DNA of 64,000 bases from Geminocystis sp. NIES-3709 (GCF_001548115.1 NZ_AP014821.1:3289262-3353261), one strand, 5' to 3'; positions 1 through 10,076 are shown, numbered from the stretch's first letter. Notes: generated by a model not told the origin, from the sequence alone. Translations and numbers: made by a program.

Positions 1-48
1 TATCGTACAAAATTATAGTAAAAAATAGTTTTTAATATTAATATAAAA

Positions 49-636
49 CTAAGGGTTAACTTGTTTAACTGTCCATTCATTATGAATATTACGCTCATAA
101 ATAGAGCGATTTTGAGGATTTCCTCTTAATTCTAAATGATCAACTTTATCAGGATTTAATAACAATAAACAAAAATTATCTATAGGTTTTTGACTATCAA
201 TGTTAATATTTTTTATTGGAGTATTTTCTATTAATAATTCTTTCGGATTTGCCCAGTAAAATTGCTCTTTTCCCGTAATGCTTAACTTTTCCCATAATTT
301 TTGACGTTCATCTAATAAAAATTCATCAGGATAATTTTTAATAATTAATTTTACAGTTCCACTAATTCTAAATTGTTCTCTAGTTTTAGCAAAATACCAA
401 CAAATTTCTCCATAGGGATTATTCATTAAATGAGTAAATTTTTCACTGCGAATATCAGTAATAATTTCGATGTTATTACTATTAGCTAAAAATCCTCTAA
501 ATACAACCATTCTATTTGTTGGATAACCTTCTTTTGTAACCGTTGCGAAGGAAAAATAACGACTAGAAATGTTCGATCGATTTTTATGTAATGCTTTTTG
601 TAAGTAACTTCTCCAAGGTGCTAAAAAATCAGACAT
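49..636 (-). CDS. Pyridoxamine 5'-phosphate oxidase-like FMN-binding protein
   Basis: The 195-residue product opens with a short helix (APWRSYLQKAL). A split-barrel flavin fold follows, with the segments RYFSFATVTKEGYPTNRMVVFRG-like (about 26-48), TDIRSEKFTHL (about 61-71) and CWYFAKTREQFRISG (about 79-93). This is the pattern of the cyanobacterial and plant Pyridox_oxase_2 (Alr4036-type) subfamily, which binds FMN. True PdxH activity is not proven for that subfamily, so I give no gene symbol. It is monocistronic on the minus strand, and its start is followed outward by a heptanucleotide repeat. The substrate is unknown. Confidence 0.8.
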   Translation of the reverse strand: MSDFLAPWRSYLQKALHKNRSNISSRYFSFATVTKEGYPTNRMVVFRGFLANSNNIEIITDIRSEKFTHLMNNPYGEICWYFAKTREQFRISGTVKLIIKNYPDEFLLDERQKLWEKLSITGKEQFYWANPKELLIENTPIKNINIDSQKPIDNFCLLLLNPDKVDHLELRGNPQNRSIYERNIHNEWTVKQVNP

Positions 637-671
637 ATGAAATATTAACGAAAATGGCAGTATTTAATACA

Positions 672-699
672 TTATTACTTATTACTTATTACTTATTAC
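672..699. repeat. Heptanucleotide tandem repeat (TTATTAC x4)
   Basis: Four perfect head-to-tail copies of TTATTAC fill the short gap between the ctaB stop and the start of the FMN-protein gene. Short tandem heptamers of this kind (STRR) are common in cyanobacterial intergenic DNA. No function is evident. Confidence 0.8.
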
Positions 700-716
700 G
701 TTGAAAAAATTAATCT

Positions 717-1634
717 TTAGATAATAACAGCACGATTCATTAAAGTATCGACAACAATTCCAGTACATAAAAGCATCATGTAAAGAATCGAATATTTAAA
801 CATCGATTTAGCCAATTGTTTATCTTCTGGTTGTTGATATAATTGCCATGCCTTGATAATGAAACTAATACCTAAAATAAGGGCAAAAACCAGATAAATT
901 AAACCTAAACTATGCAGGGGATAAATTAAAACAAAGCTAAAAACTACTGTAATTAATGTATAAATCCAAATTTGTTTAACTGTCTCCGATGCACCTTTGA
1001 CAACGGGTAACATAGGTACTCCCACTTCAGCATAATCATCAGAAATCATTAAGGCTAATGCCCAAAAATGAGGAGGAGTCCATAAAAATATTAAGGTAAA
1101 AATAGCCCAAGCACTCCAGCTTAAATCTCCTGTAACGGCAGCCCAACCGACAAGAGGCGGAATTGCCCCAGCGGCACCCCCAATAACAATATTTTGGCTA
1201 GTATGACGTTTAAGCCAATGGGTATAGATAAGCATATAAAATACTATACCGGCGATCGCTAATACAGCAGAAAGAAGATTTACCCAAATAGCTAGTAAGG
1301 AAAAGGACAAAACACCCAAAATAGCACCGAAAATAATAGCATGGTTAGATTGTACTTTGCCCGAAGGAATCGGACGGGTTCGAGTTCTTTTCATGTCATA
1401 ATCAATATCTTGATCATAAACACAGTTAAAAGTTTGAGCAGAAGCGGCGGCTAAAGTACCTCCTAAAAGGGTGACAATGAGTAAAAAAGGATCAATATTA
1501 CCATCAGAAGCCATAAACATCGATGCGGCGGTGGTAATTAAAAGTAAGGGAATAATGCGTGGTTTAGTTAGTTGATAATAGCTTTGGATTACTTGTCCAA
1601 TGTTTTCGTTGCGAGAAATACTTGATCCGATCAT
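717..1634 (-). CDS. ctaB: Protoheme IX farnesyltransferase (heme O synthase)
   Basis: CtaB attaches the farnesyl chain to protoheme, giving heme O, in the plasma or thylakoid membrane. The 305-residue length is normal for the UbiA-type family. The prenyl-diphosphate motif NCVYDQDIDYDMKRT lies near residues 70-84, followed by TRPIPSG. A second acidic loop, ISDDYAEVGVPML, lies near 198-210, and about eight to nine hydrophobic segments are visible. It sits directly downstream of ctaA on the same strand, so the two probably supply heme A to cytochrome c oxidase. No ctaCDE genes are in the window. Confidence 0.96.
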   Translation of the reverse strand: MIGSSISRNENIGQVIQSYYQLTKPRIIPLLLITTAASMFMASDGNIDPFLLIVTLLGGTLAAASAQTFNCVYDQDIDYDMKRTRTRPIPSGKVQSNHAIIFGAILGVLSFSLLAIWVNLLSAVLAIAGIVFYMLIYTHWLKRHTSQNIVIGGAAGAIPPLVGWAAVTGDLSWSAWAIFTLIFLWTPPHFWALALMISDDYAEVGVPMLPVVKGASETVKQIWIYTLITVVFSFVLIYPLHSLGLIYLVFALILGISFIIKAWQLYQQPEDKQLAKSMFKYSILYMMLLCTGIVVDTLMNRAVII

Positions 1635-1776
1635 GATATTAGTTATTAGTTGACAGTTAACAGTTAATTATTTTTACCTTCTGCTTATTATTAAAGGTTT
1701 ATCGGTAATGTTTCCTTGGTTGGGACATAAAAAAGGGTAAAATTAAGTCACCGTAAGAATTTATCTTTTTCCTCTG

Positions 1777-2706
1777 CTATATTTTGGCAAAAGAAGATGA
1801 GACGATCGCATCTTTACGAGCGTAAATAGTAAAAGCAATTAATATGCCAAAGAGTAAAGCTCCCATAGTATGATGAGCAACAGTTAAGGTTTCTACTTGT
1901 AAATGAAGGTAAAAAGTTGCTACACCGAGGGAAATTTGACCAATTAAAATTAAACTAACATATTTGGTTAGATTTCTGAGTTTATAAGTTAGAGCAGGAG
2001 TTTGCCATGATAATACTATTAATGTTATACAAGCGATCGAAGCAGGGAAAACACCAATAATATGACTATTCATCACGAAACAGAGTTGATTTCCTCCAAA
2101 ACATTGATGTAAAGCCCATTGAGATGCAACTAACCCTCCCAGTAAACATTGAAGGTAAACAAGAATAGTCGCAATAAAACTAACGGTGGTTAATTTCTCC
2201 GCAGTGCCATTACCTTGATACTCTGTTAAGTTACTACCAATGACGATTAAAGTACCAAAAAAGAGTAAGGCGGTGGCTAAATGAGCAGTGACTATATCAA
2301 ATCTTAATAATTCCGTGACGGTTAATGCTCCTAAAATACCTTGAAAAATAATTAAACCCAGTGCAAATGTACATCCCCACGGCAACCATTGAGGTAGTTT
2401 TGATTTATGCCACCATGATAATATTACTAACACGATCGTGCTTAAACCAATTAAAGAAGCATCGAGACGATGAAACCATTCTAAAAATACTTGCAGATTC
2501 ATTTCTTGGGTGGGGATTACTTTACCATAACATAAAGGCCAGTCCGGACAAGCTAATCCAGCATTCATTACCCTTGTAGCTGATCCGATCGCCATCAATA
2601 ACAAGGTTGCGATCGCAATTTTCCAGATTAACCAACGAATCCACCTAATTGGTTGAGAAGAAATGGAAGATGGTGGATAAGAGCTATAAAGAATTGATTC
2701 TGTCAT
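1777..2706 (-). CDS. ctaA: Heme A synthase (COX15/CtaA)
   Basis: CtaA oxidises heme O to heme A for the terminal oxidase. The 309-residue protein has about eight membrane segments. The typical cysteine-containing loop ATRVMNAGLACPDWPLCYG is near residues 43-61. The conserved His motifs are EWFHRLDAS (about 76-84), TAHLATALL (about 140-148) and VAHHTMGALL (about 276-285). It lies upstream of ctaB in a probable ctaA-ctaB operon. Its 5' end faces divergently away from chlI. Confidence 0.95.
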   Translation of the reverse strand: MTESILYSSYPPSSISSQPIRWIRWLIWKIAIATLLLMAIGSATRVMNAGLACPDWPLCYGKVIPTQEMNLQVFLEWFHRLDASLIGLSTIVLVILSWWHKSKLPQWLPWGCTFALGLIIFQGILGALTVTELLRFDIVTAHLATALLFFGTLIVIGSNLTEYQGNGTAEKLTTVSFIATILVYLQCLLGGLVASQWALHQCFGGNQLCFVMNSHIIGVFPASIACITLIVLSWQTPALTYKLRNLTKYVSLILIGQISLGVATFYLHLQVETLTVAHHTMGALLFGILIAFTIYARKDAIVSSSFAKI

Positions 2707-2783
2707 ATCTTAAAAATGCTGTTGAAGTTATATCATTTTTGATCTTAGCTCAGGATCAATTTTGTGGAACTTATAAATTGAGA

Positions 2784-2820
2784 ATTAGCTGTTAGATTTT
2801 AGCGGTTAGCTGTTAGTCTT
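2784..2820. repeat. Degenerate TTAGCTGTTAG repeat
   Basis: Reiterated TTAGCTGTTAG and TTAGCGGTTAG units lie in the divergent ctaA/chlI gap. They are STRR-like, and no promoter or RNA gene could be assigned to them. Confidence 0.5.
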
Positions 2821-2961
2821 AAGTGTCTCTTTCTCACTCATTACTTCATGGAGATTGATTCGTGTTGACTGCTATGGAACAAAACAATATGATAGAAAGG
2901 TTATGCTTATTTACATCAGATTATTAAATAAAACTATCAGTAAATTATTATTATTAAAACT

Positions 2962-4032
2962 ATGACCGCTACTTTACAAGCACCTCCTAAAAATCGCCGT
3001 CTTGTGTTTCCTTTTACCGCTATTGTCGGACAAGAGCAAATGAAACTTGCTTTATTACTCAATATCATTGATCCCAAAATTGGAGGAGTAATGATTATGG
3101 GCGATCGAGGTACAGGCAAATCAACTACTATTAGGGCATTAGCAGACTTATTACCAGAGATTGATGTGATAGCAGGAGATCCTTTTAACTCCTCTCCGAC
3201 GGATGTAGAAATGATGGGAGACGATGTGCGAGACAAGTTTGAAAATCAACAAGAGTTTGAAGTAGTTAAGAAAAAAGTACCCATGATCGATTTACCTTTG
3301 GGTGCAACAGAGGATCGAGTTTGTGGTACGATCGACATTGAAAAAGCGTTATCCGAAGGTGTCAAAGCCTTCGAGCCCGGATTGTTAGCAAAAGCTAATC
3401 GTGGTATCCTTTATGTGGATGAAGTTAACTTATTAGATGATCACCTTGTGGATGTGTTACTTGACTCCGCCGCTAGTGGTTGGAACACTGTAGAAAGAGA
3501 AGGCATTTCTATTCGTCACCCTGCTCGTTTTGTGTTAGTTGGCTCAGGAAATCCCGAAGAAGGAGAATTGCGCCCTCAATTACTTGATCGTTTTGGAATG
3601 CACGCTGAAATCCGCACAGTAAAAGAACCAAACTTACGAGTCCAAATTGTAGAACAACGGGGAGAGTTTGATCGTAATCCTCAAGAATTTTTGGATAAAT
3701 ATCAACCTCAACAAGAAGAGTTACAAAGAAAATTAGTACAAGCTCAAGAATTGTTACCTCAAGTCTCGATCGATTATGATATTCGGGTAAAAGTATCAGA
3801 AATCTGCTCAGAATTAGACATTGATGGTTTAAGAGGTGATATTGTTACTAATCGTGCCGCCAAAGCCTTAACAGCTTTTGAATTGCGTACAGAGGTCACA
3901 GTTGATGATATTCGTCGAGTAATGCCTCTATGTTTGCGTCATCGTCTCAGAAAAGATCCTTTAGAGTCGATCGATTCTGGTTATAAAGTAGAAAAATCCA
4001 TAAACCGTGTCTTCGGCTTAGATGTAAATTAA
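2962..4032 (+). CDS. chlI: Magnesium chelatase ATPase subunit ChlI
   Basis: ChlI is the AAA+ motor that drives insertion of Mg2+ into protoporphyrin IX by ChlD/ChlH, the first committed step of chlorophyll synthesis. The 356-residue protein begins [18 protein letters not shown]. Walker A is GDRGTGKST near residues 47-55. The Walker B region is [16 protein letters not shown], and the sensor segment [20 protein letters not shown] is conserved. Length and sequence are fully typical. The gene stands alone, as is common in cyanobacteria. Confidence 0.98.
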   Translation: MTATLQAPPKNRRLVFPFTAIVGQEQMKLALLLNIIDPKIGGVMIMGDRGTGKSTTIRALADLLPEIDVIAGDPFNSSPTDVEMMGDDVRDKFENQQEFEVVKKKVPMIDLPLGATEDRVCGTIDIEKALSEGVKAFEPGLLAKANRGILYVDEVNLLDDHLVDVLLDSAASGWNTVEREGISIRHPARFVLVGSGNPEEGELRPQLLDRFGMHAEIRTVKEPNLRVQIVEQRGEFDRNPQEFLDKYQPQQEELQRKLVQAQELLPQVSIDYDIRVKVSEICSELDIDGLRGDIVTNRAAKALTAFELRTEVTVDDIRRVMPLCLRHRLRKDPLESIDSGYKVEKSINRVFGLDVN

Positions 4033-4132
4033 TGAGAAATTAGGAATTAGGAATTAACTATATTATAGTAAGGGAAAATAGAAAATTTTGAGATTGTAAC
4101 TTTACATCGCTTTTCTGATGAATAAATTACTT

Positions 4133-4178
4133 TTTTTATCTCTCGCACTCGTCGCAAAGGAAAATACACAGAGGGTGG
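4133..4178 (-). repeat. Degenerate copy of the GCAAAGTCGCAAAG dispersed repeat
   Basis: The stretch with CTCGCACTCGTCGCAAAGG and ACACAGAG resembles the clearer copies at 26147-26183, 30487-30525, 31561-31603 and 32293-32331. It lies in the chlI-chrA gap in the CAAAG orientation. Similarity is judged by eye. Confidence 0.4.
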
Positions 4179-4245
4179 TTAAAAAAAAGAAAACTGCTGT
4201 AGAATCCCACTTTATAAAATTTCTTAGAAATTCGATCGATGTCAG

Positions 4246-5370
4246 ATGAATCCCCAACTAATTGATATAGCTAAAGTATTTTTGAAACTGGGAACGATCG
4301 CTTTTGGTGGCCCAGCCGCTCATATTGCGATGATGGATGAGGAAATTGTTAATAAACGTCAATGGATAAGTCGAGAAAAACTTTTAGATTTATTAGGGGT
4401 AACTAATTTAATTCCTGGGCCTAATTCTACAGAGTTAGCTATTCATATTGGTTATGAAAAAGCAGGATGGAAAGGATTGGTTATAGCAGGTTGTAGCTTT
4501 ATTATTCCTGCTGTAGCGATCGTGTGGATTTTAGCGATAATCTATGTACGTTATCAAAATGTACCCTCAGCGGAATGGTTATTATATGGTATTAAACCAG
4601 TTGTTATCGCCATTATCATTCAGGCTTTGTGGAAATTGGGCAAAAAAGCGGCTAAAGATACTCCTACTACTATCGGAGGTGTTTTAGCTACTCTGGGCTT
4701 CTTTTTTGGTTTTGACGAAGTTATTATTCTACTAACAGTGGGATTGGGGGTAATGATATATAAAAATTTTCCCAAAAAAAATATACAAGGTCTTTTTTTA
4801 TTGCCATTTTCAGGATTATTCGCTCAAACTAACGTTAATTTAATCTTTTCTCCCAATGAAATTAATATTTTTTTAGTTTTTCTCAAAATTGGTAGCATTC
4901 TTTATGGTGGCGGTTATGTGTTATTAGCTTTTCTACAACGGGATTTAGTAGAAAATTATCAATGGTTAACCTCTCAACAACTTCTTGATGCGATCGCCAT
5001 TGGACAATTAACCCCCGGCCCAATTTTTACAACGGCAACATTCGTAGGTTATTTAGTAGCGGGAAATTTGGGTGCAATTTGTGCCACTGTAGGAATATTT
5101 TTGCCGTCTTTTAGCTTCGTCTTATTAATTAATCCTTGGGTGGATAAAATCCGCAATTCTAAATTTGCCAGTGGTTTTTTAGATGGAGTCAATACCGCTT
5201 CTTTAGGGTTAATGGCTGGAGTTACTTATACCTTAATTCGTACCTCTGTTATTGACGTTTTCACTTGTATTTTAACGATCGTTACTGCTGTAATTGTTTT
5301 TCGTTATCAAGTCAATTCTGCATGGTTAGTATTAGGAGGTGCATTACTGGGTTTTATCGTCACAAATTAG
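4246..5370 (+). CDS. chrA: Chromate transporter, two-domain ChrA type
   Basis: This is a 374-residue CHR-family membrane protein with the two homologous halves of the long-chain type. The first half carries FGGPAAHIAMM (about 19-29) and TNLIPGPNSTELAIHIGY (about 51-68). The second carries YGGGYVLLAFLQRDLV and IGQLTPGPIFTTATFVGY. Known members export chromate or take up related oxyanions. The native substrate here is not shown. The gene is monocistronic, and the start ATG is the first in frame. Confidence 0.92.
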   Translation: MNPQLIDIAKVFLKLGTIAFGGPAAHIAMMDEEIVNKRQWISREKLLDLLGVTNLIPGPNSTELAIHIGYEKAGWKGLVIAGCSFIIPAVAIVWILAIIYVRYQNVPSAEWLLYGIKPVVIAIIIQALWKLGKKAAKDTPTTIGGVLATLGFFFGFDEVIILLTVGLGVMIYKNFPKKNIQGLFLLPFSGLFAQTNVNLIFSPNEINIFLVFLKIGSILYGGGYVLLAFLQRDLVENYQWLTSQQLLDAIAIGQLTPGPIFTTATFVGYLVAGNLGAICATVGIFLPSFSFVLLINPWVDKIRNSKFASGFLDGVNTASLGLMAGVTYTLIRTSVIDVFTCILTIVTAVIVFRYQVNSAWLVLGGALLGFIVTN

Positions 5371-5389
5371 CTTTTAGCCATTAGCAATT

Positions 5390-5410
5390 AGTTATCAACT
5401 GTCAACTATC
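5390..5410. repeat. Dispersed repeat TTATCAACTGTCAACTATC, copy 1
   Basis: The sequence after the chrA stop (TTAGCCATTAGCAATTAG then the named motif) recurs almost exactly after malQ at 53285-53334. Both copies sit just past a 3' end facing a convergent gene. A terminator role or simple STRR drift are both possible. Confidence 0.6.
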
Positions 5411-5431
5411 CTACCCACCCAAAAAACTGTT

Positions 5432-7180
5432 TCAGCAAAGCCGAAATAACCATTTATTTAACATTTCTTCTTGTTTTTTTGTTCGATTCTCAATAATTTT
5501 TACCTGATAACCTAAAGGTTTTGGAGAGTCTAATTTAACCTCTACAGTTTTTAATTCTTCCTGATGAAAATAAGTTAATTTAATGACATCATTAGCTTGA
5601 TAATCTTGCAATCTATCTATTAAATTATCACTTGTAACTCGAAAATTATCGATCGCTAATAATTCATCATCGGCATCAATTCCAGCTTTTCCTGCGGGAG
5701 AATTAGCATCTACAAAAGTTATTTTTTCAACACCACCATCTTTTTGTGTTTTTAAACCTAAATAGGGAGGCGTATTATGTTCAATTTTTGTCTCTAATTT
5801 TAATCCGAAAGGTTCAAAATATTCGTTAAAAGGTAGCTCGATCGTGCTATCTAAATATAAATAGAAAAATTCTGTTAAATCAGTATTGGCAATTAATTCT
5901 ATTTCTCGTTTCAAATCTTCAGGAGTAAAACCGATTTCTTCTTTCCCAAACTTTTGCCACATAATCAGCATAACATCATCAAAAGATTTATGATTATCAC
6001 TATTTTTTCTAATTAATAAGTCTAATAACAAAGTCACTAATTGTCCTTTTAAATAATAAGAAATTTGGCAATTATTACTATAAGCATCTCGCCGATATAA
6101 CTTAATCCAAGCATCAAAACTTGATTCTCTTAAGGGTTGAATTTCTCTGCCCGGAGTTGCTAAATATTGGCTAATATCTTTACTTAATAAATCAAAAAAA
6201 GTTCGATGATTATATATTCCTGCCCTTAAGGGTATAATCATGTCATAATAGCTAGTTGAACCCTCAGAAAACCATAAAGAAGTAGTGTAATTTTCTTGAT
6301 CATAATCAAAAGTTTCTAAGGCTTTTGGACGGATTCTTTTGACATTCCAAAGGTGGAAAAATTCGTGAGCAACTAATTGTATAAATCGATCGTATTTTTC
6401 TTTTTTTTGAAATCCAAAACGAGGATAATTTAAGACACAACAGTTTTTATGTTCTAATCCTCCAAAGCCACTAGCAGATAAATGTAATAAGAAAAAATAA
6501 TCTTCATAGGGTAAATCTCCAAATATTTTAGCTTCTGTTTTAATAATCTTTTCTGTATCTTTAATTAGTTTTTCTATTTCAATATTTCCCTCTCCCCAAA
6601 TTACCCATTGATGAGGTTTATTTTCTACCGTAAAATTAGCAATTTTTTGAGTTCCAATTTCAAATGGACTATCGACTAAAGTATCAAAATCTTCCGCTAA
6701 AAATGTGTTTTTTTCTTCAGAAATTGAAGGTAAAGAAGTGGTAACTTGCCAATTAAGTTGAGGTGGATCGATCGTAATTTTTAGAGGTAATTTTTCATAA
6801 TTTGGTATATAAAAAAATAAAGCCGCCCCATTAAAATAACCATGACTACCATCTAAATGATTCGTTCTCACCGTTAAATCATTAGCATAAATTTGATATT
6901 TTATAGTAATATTTTGATGATCATTTGTTTCAATTGACCAATGATTTTTAGTTTTTTTTATCCAACTTAAATAACTAAAGTTATCAGCAGAAATTACAGT
7001 AAATTTTTGTAGATGACGAGAGTATTCTCTCACTAAATAAGAACCGGGAGTCCAAACAGGCATTTTTATATCTAAAGTGTTTTCTTGCCAATTTTCAATA
7101 TTTAAAGTTACTTCAAATAAATGAGATTCAGGAGAAGACATTGAAACAAAATAATGTAAATTTGGACTTAATTTATTCAT
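5432..7180 (-). CDS. M61 glycyl aminopeptidase-like protease with PDZ domain
   Basis: This 582-residue metallopeptidase has the M61 signature AHEFFHLWNVKRIRP, with the HEFFH zinc helix starting at His272. The third-ligand region SLWFSEGSTSYYD follows about 30 residues later. A PDZ domain (LETKIEHNTPPYLGLKT onward) occupies about residues 455-550. No signal peptide is obvious, so a cytosolic protein is likely. Bacterial M61 enzymes prefer N-terminal Gly or Ala, but the physiological substrate in cyanobacteria is unknown. It is convergent with chrA. Confidence 0.92.
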   Translation of the reverse strand: MNKLSPNLHYFVSMSSPESHLFEVTLNIENWQENTLDIKMPVWTPGSYLVREYSRHLQKFTVISADNFSYLSWIKKTKNHWSIETNDHQNITIKYQIYANDLTVRTNHLDGSHGYFNGAALFFYIPNYEKLPLKITIDPPQLNWQVTTSLPSISEEKNTFLAEDFDTLVDSPFEIGTQKIANFTVENKPHQWVIWGEGNIEIEKLIKDTEKIIKTEAKIFGDLPYEDYFFLLHLSASGFGGLEHKNCCVLNYPRFGFQKKEKYDRFIQLVAHEFFHLWNVKRIRPKALETFDYDQENYTTSLWFSEGSTSYYDMIIPLRAGIYNHRTFFDLLSKDISQYLATPGREIQPLRESSFDAWIKLYRRDAYSNNCQISYYLKGQLVTLLLDLLIRKNSDNHKSFDDVMLIMWQKFGKEEIGFTPEDLKREIELIANTDLTEFFYLYLDSTIELPFNEYFEPFGLKLETKIEHNTPPYLGLKTQKDGGVEKITFVDANSPAGKAGIDADDELLAIDNFRVTSDNLIDRLQDYQANDVIKLTYFHQEELKTVEVKLDSPKPLGYQVKIIENRTKKQEEMLNKWLFRLC

Positions 7181-7528
7181 AATTTATGTATATAATAAAA
7201 ATTAACAATAAGGGTTAGATATTTAATAATTAAATTTTCAGCCTAGTTTCATTCTCTGAGATCGTCATATTAATCGTATTAATCGATCGCGCACTGCCGC
7301 TTTGCGATCGCAAAAAGCTCATAAGAAAAGTTTTATATAGAACTTAGATACTTATAATCATCAGAAAATTTGACCATTATATCCTTTTATAATATGATAT
7401 GACTGAAAGAATTGATTACAGTAAACAAAACTACTAATAAAATTGTCAAAAAACTTAGACTTCTAACTGTTAATATTGTCAGTTTTTAAGATGAATTATT
7501 TGTTTGATAGCTTCAATAAATAGCGATT
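7181..7528. other. Divergent intergenic region, M61 peptidase/SWIM gene
   Basis: This is AT-rich DNA containing a GCGATCGC HIP1 octamer near 7303 and several TATAAT-like runs. It presumably holds the two divergent promoters. I see no RNA gene or conserved operator. Confidence 0.5.
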
Positions 7529-8335
7529 ATGATTAGCAGACAATGGTGGGTAGAAAAGTGGTTGGAATTATTAGATTCTTACCGTTATAAAAAAAGATTG
7601 GAAAGGGGGCGTAACTATGCCAGAGAAGGTAATATTTTAAATATTGAGTTTAAACAATCTCAGTTGGTGGCGGATGTACAAGGTACAGAAGAAAAGCCTT
7701 ATCGAGTAACATTATCCTTAGATGCTTTTTCCGATGAAGATTGGGGATATGTAATTACTACTATGTCAGAAAAAGCTATTTTGGCGGCGCAGTTGTTGGT
7801 AGGAGAAATGCCGTCAGAAATTGAGCAGGTTTTTATCAAAAATGGTTTAAGTCTATTTCCCTTTAATTTAACGGATGTGAAATCTCGTTGTACTTGTCCT
7901 GATAAAGCTAACCCCTGTAAACATATTGCAGCAATTTATTATCAGTTGGGCGATCGATTTAGTGAAGATCCCTTTATCATATTCCAGTTGCGTGGTAGAA
8001 GTAAAGAGCAAATTTTAGAGGCATTGAGAGTGTCTCGTATTCATCAAATATCAGGTAAATCTTTATCCCCAGAAATGTTGGGCAAAATCAAGTCTCCTCC
8101 AAAACGCAAAACTAATATTACCAAAACTTCTGCACCTTTAACGATCGATAATTTTTGGGAATATGACGAAGCGTTAGACTCTTCTTTAGTGGTAATTGTA
8201 CCATCAACGGAAAATAAAACAATTCTCGAAGTATTAGGAGATATTCCTTTACCTTATAATGACTCTCAAGCGGTTATGCAATATCTTACTCAAGTCTATA
8301 ATACTGTACCGAAGGAAGTTACTACAGTTACTTAA
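7529..8335 (+). CDS. SWIM zinc-finger protein
   Basis: The 268-residue protein carries a SWIM motif, SRCTCPDKANPCKHIAAIYY, near residues 116-135, with the CxC...CxH zinc ligands. SWIM domains mediate DNA or protein contacts, and in cyanobacteria such genes often lie beside a SNF2-family helicase. None is present here. The rest shows no recognisable enzyme motif. The short gap to psbI contains a terminator that serves psbI. Confidence 0.85.
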   Translation: MISRQWWVEKWLELLDSYRYKKRLERGRNYAREGNILNIEFKQSQLVADVQGTEEKPYRVTLSLDAFSDEDWGYVITTMSEKAILAAQLLVGEMPSEIEQVFIKNGLSLFPFNLTDVKSRCTCPDKANPCKHIAAIYYQLGDRFSEDPFIIFQLRGRSKEQILEALRVSRIHQISGKSLSPEMLGKIKSPPKRKTNITKTSAPLTIDNFWEYDEALDSSLVVIVPSTENKTILEVLGDIPLPYNDSQAVMQYLTQVYNTVPKEVTTVT

Positions 8336-8336
8336 C

Positions 8337-8361
8337 AAAAAAGGGCGGAATAACACCGCCC
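8337..8361 (-). terminator. Intrinsic terminator of psbI
   Basis: The inverted repeat GGGCGG (8343-8348) / CCGCCC (8356-8361) has a 7-nt loop. Read on the minus strand, it is followed by six T residues (8342 down to 8337). It lies 8 bp past the psbI stop and may also end transcription from the convergent SWIM gene. Confidence 0.85.
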
Positions 8362-8369
8362 AGTCAAAA

Positions 8370-8486
8370 TTATTCTAAGTCTTTGCTACCGGGGTTGCGT
8401 GCTGGATCTCCAGAAAGGAAACCAAAGATAAATAACAATATGAAAAAAGCTACAACAATATTTACAACAATTTTTAGAGTTAACAT
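8370..8486 (-). CDS. psbI: Photosystem II reaction center protein I
   Basis: This 38-residue gene was read directly from the minus strand. The product begins [18 protein letters not shown] and ends with the near-invariant PsbI tail [12 protein letters not shown] followed by GSKDLE. PsbI is a single-span subunit of the PSII reaction center next to D1 and CP43, and helps early assembly. It lies between a divergently ending regulator gene and the SWIM gene, with its own terminator, so it appears to be monocistronic. Confidence 0.97.
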   Translation of the reverse strand: MLTLKIVVNIVVAFFILLFIFGFLSGDPARNPGSKDLE

Positions 8487-8553
8487 TTTTTTAATATACT
8501 CCGAATGATTTAATACTTGCTATATTCTACCGCAATAGAAGTTGATTTATTAA

Positions 8554-9261
8554 TTATTTATTATCGATCGTTCCGAACCAATAACCTTTACCATAAATAG
8601 TATGAATTAGAATAGGTTCTTTGTCCGTTTCAATTTTACGTCGTAATAGACGTACGATCGCAGCCACAACATTACTACTAGGAGTTTCTTCTTCTGCCCA
8701 AAGATACTCGAAAATTTGCTCTTGAGTAACTAATTCTTGTGGATGAAGACTAAAAAATTCTAACAATTTAACTTCTTTTTCTGATAGTTTGATTAATCGT
8801 CCGTTACGGTAGGCTAACTGATTACTAATTTCTAACTCTAAATCGGCTACTTTTATTTTTTGGTGTGATTTTAATTCTACACCGATCGACCGTCTCAATA
8901 AAGCCCTTACTCTCGCCAATAATTCTCTTAATTCAAAGGGTTTCACTAAATAATCATCCGCCCCTACATCTAACCCCATAACTCGATCGTCCAGAGTGTC
9001 TTTAGCCGTCAAAAACAATACAGGAGTTTGTACTGACTTTCCTGTTTCTTGTTGTCGTAAAGATTGACAAATTTCTAAACCTGTTTTGTAAGGTAACATC
9101 CAATCAAGAATTAAAAGATGATAAGAACATTGTAAAGCCAAATCTAAACCTTTATTACCCTCATGACAAACAGTGACATCATAACCTTCTTGAGTCAAAA
9201 TTTTAGCTAAACTCAATGCTAATTCCGTTTCGTCTTCTACTAATAAAATCTTGATTGACAT
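8554..9261 (-). CDS. OmpR/PhoB-family response regulator (RppA-like)
   Basis: The 235-residue protein has a receiver domain (residues 1-115) with acidic pair Glu9-Asp10, phospho-acceptor Asp53 in LLILDWMLP, and the switch Lys in DYLVKPFELREL. A winged-helix DNA-binding domain follows (about 140-230), with a typical IYGKGYWF end. The overall sequence recalls the cyanobacterial RppA/NrsR group, which controls photosynthesis or metal responses. The sensor kinase is not in the window, so the pathway is open. Confidence 0.9.
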   Translation of the reverse strand: MSIKILLVEDETELALSLAKILTQEGYDVTVCHEGNKGLDLALQCSYHLLILDWMLPYKTGLEICQSLRQQETGKSVQTPVLFLTAKDTLDDRVMGLDVGADDYLVKPFELRELLARVRALLRRSIGVELKSHQKIKVADLELEISNQLAYRNGRLIKLSEKEVKLLEFFSLHPQELVTQEQIFEYLWAEEETPSSNVVAAIVRLLRRKIETDKEPILIHTIYGKGYWFGTIDNK

Positions 9262-9296
9262 GATCTACTCTTAACTGATAATTAAATAGGTGACAA

Positions 9297-9343
9297 TGAA
9301 TAATTGACAATTGACAATGAACAATTAATAATTAACAAATCCT
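9297..9343. repeat. STRR-like AATTGACAATTGACAAT repeat
   Basis: Reiterated AATTGACA, ACAATGAAC and AATTAATAATTAAC units fill the divergent gap between the response regulator and hisG. Similar units recur near 51470-51600. Confidence 0.6.
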
Positions 9344-9362
9344 ATTCCTAATTCTTCTAACT

Positions 9363-10007
9363 ATGTTAACCATCGCATTACCTAAAGGCGCACTTTTAAA
9401 AGAAAGTATCGAACTGTGTCAAAAAATCGGCTTAGATTTTAGTTTATTTTTGTCATCGAGTAACCGTCAACTACAAATAGAAGATCCTACGGGATTGGCT
9501 AAAGCATTATTAGTCAGAGCGCAGGATGTTCCCGTTTATGTAGAATATGGTCAAGCTCATTTAGGTATCGTGGGATATGATGTTTTAAAGGAAAAAAAAG
9601 CTGATGTGGCTAATATTGCTAATTTAGGTTTTGGTTATTGCCGAATGTCCGTAGCAGTACCAGAAAATAGTCCTTATCGTAGTTCGATCGATCTTCCTGC
9701 TCATGGTATAGTGGCTTCTAAGTTTGTTAATTGTGCTAAAGATCATTTTCGATCGTTGGATTTACCCATAGAAATTGTACCCCTTTATGGTTCGGTAGAA
9801 TTAGGTCCCATTACAGGAATGTCAGAGGCAATTGTCGATTTAGTTTCCACAGGGAAAACTTTAAGGGAAAATGGCTTAATCGAAATCGATGTGTTATTTG
9901 AAAGTAGTGCTTATTTAGTTGCCAATCCTCTTACCTATCGTCTGAATAGTTATAATCTTAATCAGTGGGTACAAAAATTATCAAAGGCATCTTTCAACAA
10001 TGGATAA
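9363..10007 (+). CDS. hisG: ATP phosphoribosyltransferase, short form
   Basis: HisG condenses ATP and PRPP in the first step of histidine synthesis. The 214-residue length marks the short, HisG(S) type, which needs the regulatory partner HisZ (not in the window). Conserved segments include [16 protein letters not shown] at the start, [17 protein letters not shown], and the PRPP loop region [20 protein letters not shown]. It is monocistronic and ends at a clear hairpin. Confidence 0.96.
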   Translation: MLTIALPKGALLKESIELCQKIGLDFSLFLSSSNRQLQIEDPTGLAKALLVRAQDVPVYVEYGQAHLGIVGYDVLKEKKADVANIANLGFGYCRMSVAVPENSPYRSSIDLPAHGIVASKFVNCAKDHFRSLDLPIEIVPLYGSVELGPITGMSEAIVDLVSTGKTLRENGLIEIDVLFESSAYLVANPLTYRLNSYNLNQWVQKLSKASFNNG

Positions 10008-10076
10008 TGAAAAATGAGCAATTGACAGTTATCTCTGGAGAGGATTGAATTAGAAGATGAAAACCCGCAAATCTTT